Below, in pieces: positions 60,941 to 64,000 of a DNA stretch of 64,000 nt. Positions within the stretch are counted from its first letter, which is position 1. Each line of letters begins with the position of its first letter. The stretch lies in assembly GCA_018697195.1 (NCBI GenBank), contig CM031870.1, positions 15,364,179 through 15,428,178 of the forward strand. The letters are read 5' to 3'. The position numbers were made by a program, and so were the translations under genes. This DNA comes from Certhia americana. Taxonomy: Eukaryota > Chordata > Aves > Passeriformes > Certhiidae. The notes below the pieces were generated by a model. The model had not been told where the DNA came from. It saw only the letters and a list, made by a program, of their open reading frames with translations, and did no database searches.

Positions 60941-63535
60941 TCCAGCCTAGGGATGTAAGGACAGTTGTTCCCAGGAAAATAGGGAAGATTTCTGTTGCTG
61001 AAGCCAGGTTCTGGACAGCTAGGAAGGATGTACAATCAGCTCTTAAATGCAGTTTATAAGTAGCTCAGTTATAGCCCCCAGCGCCTCAGAGGGAAAATCA
61101 GCTGCATGCCAGCCTCGGGTGGTGGTAAAATCAACTGTCACAGCCCAAAGACTCTTCCATGTGTTTTGTATTAAATTTTGGCTTTTTGAATTTGTGTCTC
61201 TAGTCAGTACTGCTTGAGTCACTGAACCCATCTCTTAAGTTCATGCAGAAAACCTTCCCACCAAGCCTAAAAAATGCTGAAGGAAGAGAAGTGCTGTGAA
61301 AGGCTGTGTGGTATCAGGTGTCCCTAGGGAGCAGTGCTTTCCTCCCTTTTATAGTCCAGTCAGCCTGTGTGGAAAGTGAGAAATGGGAGTGTAGGCAGAT
61401 TCCAGGGAGTGCTGAGAGCAGCTGAGAGATGGTGAAAAACATTGTCTGTGAAAGACTAAAATCTGATCATGGCTCTAAAATACTAATTTTATTACTAAGC
61501 TCTTGTACAGGCATTTGCATCTGTGAGACTTTTTTTTTTTTTTAAATATTAAATATTTTAGAAGAATATTTTAAGGAATCCTGTCTGGGCATAAGGAGAA
61601 ACTGAACCTGGGTAACATATATGATGAGGAGAAATGTGGAGAAATGAATTTGTCTTTTGGAAGTCAGTAGGTGAAAAGTGGAAATCAAGGTTGGCACATT
61701 TTATTTGCCAAGGAGCACAGCTGTTACTTTGAATATATGGAACAGTCTTACACAGTATTTTTTTTCATTTCCAGGGTTTTACATTAAACATGCAGAAGCT
61801 GTGTCCTTGTCACACTTTTCATGTTTTCATGCCATCTACTGAGATTCAAGAGCATCTCAGACCTTGGAGCTCATGACCTTGGAGCTACAGCTGTTTGCTT
61901 CCCTGGCTGATTATGCAGGAGATGTCTGGGAAATAGTTATTTTTTTCCTTGTTGTGTCTCAGGTAAAGCTAGAGCTGCTAAAATCCTGTAAAATCCTTGC
62001 TGCAGAAGTATTCTGGAAAGCATTCTTAGATAATTACCTCATGTTCATGCTGTTCATTAGGCATTCACTAGAATGAATTAGATTCTAGAACTAGAATAAT
62101 TTAGTTAGACTAAAGATAGCAGTGAGGTGCACGTTTGGTATAACCCAGTCCAGCAGTTATCTTCAAAGGGGTCAGAGAAAAATGCATTCCAGTATGAGAA
62201 CAACTCCTGTGCTTTTCCAGAGGTCTGAATAATGCTGACCTGCAAAGCATTATTACTTCCTTTTTCTGTACTGCTTTACTGGAGGACTCACACGTGTGTG
62301 TGTGGGGAGGCAGATGTTCATCAGTGTGATACCTTGTGTCCCTGAGGGTCGGGTGGGTTCCATGAGTCAGCCACGGGATCTTGGACAAAGCATTTGCCTT
62401 CTTCTGTCTACTCCCTGTTTTTATAGCCAAGGTGATGCCTCCTGAGTTTTTGACTGCTCAGCTCTGCAGCAGCCCTGCAGCTCTGCTGGCACTGCTGTGC
62501 AGGAAGGAGCAATGCAAAACCAGTGATGGATGGAGAGAGGGAAAACACCACCATTCTGGAGCAAGGATATTCAGGAGTAATATCTGTGGAAATGCAGAGT
62601 ACTGTAACTGGTATTGGCAAGAGGCAGTATGGGTTCCAGAGTTTTAGGAAACACTGGAATTGCTCAGTGGACTTTCGTCACAGTTGATCAGCTACCAATT
62701 TAGACATCTTCAATTATCATATTTTCCACTGGAAGAAGCTGTTCTGTCTTAAAAATGTGTTTAGAAGGAGTGAGGGATTCTTTTGTCATTCATTGCACTC
62801 ATCTACCCTTTTGCCTGGTAGGGTAGAATCCATATTTTCTTAAGAATTCCTATTTGTTGCTGTACCTTATGATCTAAAAATCCTTTTTAGATTTCTCCCC
62901 ATTTCCCACTGGGCAGTCCACTCATTAGAGCCAAAACAGGAGCAAATGAATGGATGCAGAAGTGCAGGAGGGATAAGATGTGGGTCTGTCACACGCAGCA
63001 AGTGTGATAGAGCAGTGAGCAGATTATTTGGGAAATAAATATACTCAGAGGGTTTCTTGCTTCATTAAACTTAATCAGAGTTATTTTTCAGGTTGCTTCA
63101 GAAGCAACAAGAAATGAATGGTGGCAGATGGCAGAGAGGCGTGGGCCTCCCACACGCTGGAAAAATAGACTGCCAGCCAGTCTGCAGGACATGCACATGT
63201 GCCCACGGGGACAAGGCAGAAGGTGGGAAGAAGCCCTTTCCATAGCCATGGATTTAGAAATCCCCCAGTGCCAGCTGTGAGCCCCACAGGAGCAGGAGGT
63301 CTGTGCACTGCCCCAGTGAGGGGAGTCAGGAGTCATTTCCAAAGGGTCTGTGTCCAGGCACAGCCAGAATGGGAGTTCAGAAGCATGCCTGGGGTGTCTT
63401 GTCATCAGGGGCTGTGAGATGCCCACGAGGGGAGCTGATGTTGGCTTGCTGTAATTGTGTATGCAGAGTATGACATGGGTCAGCCTCTGCTGGAAGTGCT
63501 TCACGGTCAGCAATCCCCAGTGCTTAACCCAAAAA
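60941..63535. other. Intergenic sequence
   Basis: This is AT-rich sequence with a T run near 61531-61543 and no supported gene. The ORF at 62381-62647 has no recognisable feature. Confidence 0.6.
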
Positions 63536-63690
63536 ATAGAATCACAGAATAGTTTGGGTTGAAAGGGAACCTTAAAACCCACCTTGTTCCAAAGCCCTGC
63601 CATGGGCAGGGACACCTTCCACTAAACCAGGTTGCTCTCAGCCCCATCCTACCTGGCTGTGAGCACTTCCAGGAATGGGGCAGCCACAGC
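63536..63690 (-). mobile_element. CR1 LINE 3' end
   Basis: Reading on the + strand, it starts with the antisense tail AGAATCACAGAATAGTTTGG followed by GTTGAAAGGGAACCTTAAAA, then CTGCCATGGGCAGGGACACC. This is the CR1 3' terminus on the - strand, truncated after about 150 bp. Confidence 0.88.
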
Positions 63691-64000
63691 TCCTTTGAGT
63701 TATACCCATGGAAATCCTCATGGTGATGTCTCAGTATCAGCACAGGTTCATGTCAGCACAGCAGAATGGACAGAGTTGTGAGGAAAAAAAAGATTATTCA
63801 CCTGCACAAGGTTGGCTTCTGTTGTGTAGTATTGGGCCTTCTCACTTCTCCAGGTCTGACAGGAGTAGCAAACTTTCTGCAGTGCATTCCTGGTGGATTT
63901 TGTGTGGTTTTCTTTATGCTGCAAGAGCCTCTACACATTTAGTCCATCACCTGGTTCAGTCTGCTTCTTCAGCCCATCATAGGCCCTGAAAACTTCCTGG
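63691..64000. other. Sequence to window end
   Basis: I see no gene or repeat that I can support here. Confidence 0.5.

Overview
The window is vertebrate nuclear DNA, almost certainly from a bird. It has spliced genes with GT-AG introns, CpG-island promoters, many CR1-type LINE fragments (the dominant avian retroposon) and GC-rich minisatellites. A songbird is plausible, but the species cannot be fixed from the sequence. All four recognisable genes are on the + strand and each can be assembled into a full-length reading frame.

Layout: (1) 34-13809 holds TBC1D24 with two 5' UTR exon segments, seven coding exons including an 18-nt microexon, and a 561-residue product (TBC domain plus TLDc domain). 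(2) 13810-27650 is the TBC1D24 3' UTR followed by a long spacer with CR1 pieces and minisatellites, and no gene I can support. (3) 27650-39020 holds ATP6V0C, the V-ATPase proteolipid subunit c: a CpG-island promoter, three coding exons, 154 residues and a 3' UTR with a poly(A) signal. (4) 39020-44220 is a spacer with CNE-like stretches and one CR1. (5) 44220-51695 holds AMDHD2 (N-acetylglucosamine-6-phosphate deacetylase): 11 coding exons, 409 residues, all metal-binding and catalytic residues present. (6) 53287-55873 carries a 173-bp inverted repeat that brackets the promoter and first two exons of the next gene. (7) 53858-60920 holds a C8orf33/UPF0488 homologue with 7 coding exons and 447 residues. 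It carries two copies of the family domain, apparently from an internal duplication of an exon pair. (8) 60921-64000 has no gene I can support and one CR1 tail.

The order TBC1D24-ATP6V0C-AMDHD2 matches human 16p13.3. The C8orf33-type gene lies elsewhere in human (8q24.3). The first three genes are linked by theme: TLDc proteins such as TBC1D24 are V-ATPase-associated, ATP6V0C is the V-ATPase rotor subunit, and AMDHD2 recycles GlcNAc-6-phosphate, a product of lysosomal glycan turnover. The ATP6V0C and AMDHD2 promoters both carry TFEB/CLEAR-like CACGTG boxes.

The observations most worth following are the two-domain C8orf33-like gene with its repeated F-x-F-N-F motifs, the recent 173-bp inverted duplication around its 5' end, the TBC1D24 microexon and upstream ORFs, the E-box clusters, and a possible frame-shifting exon in ATP6V0C intron 1.
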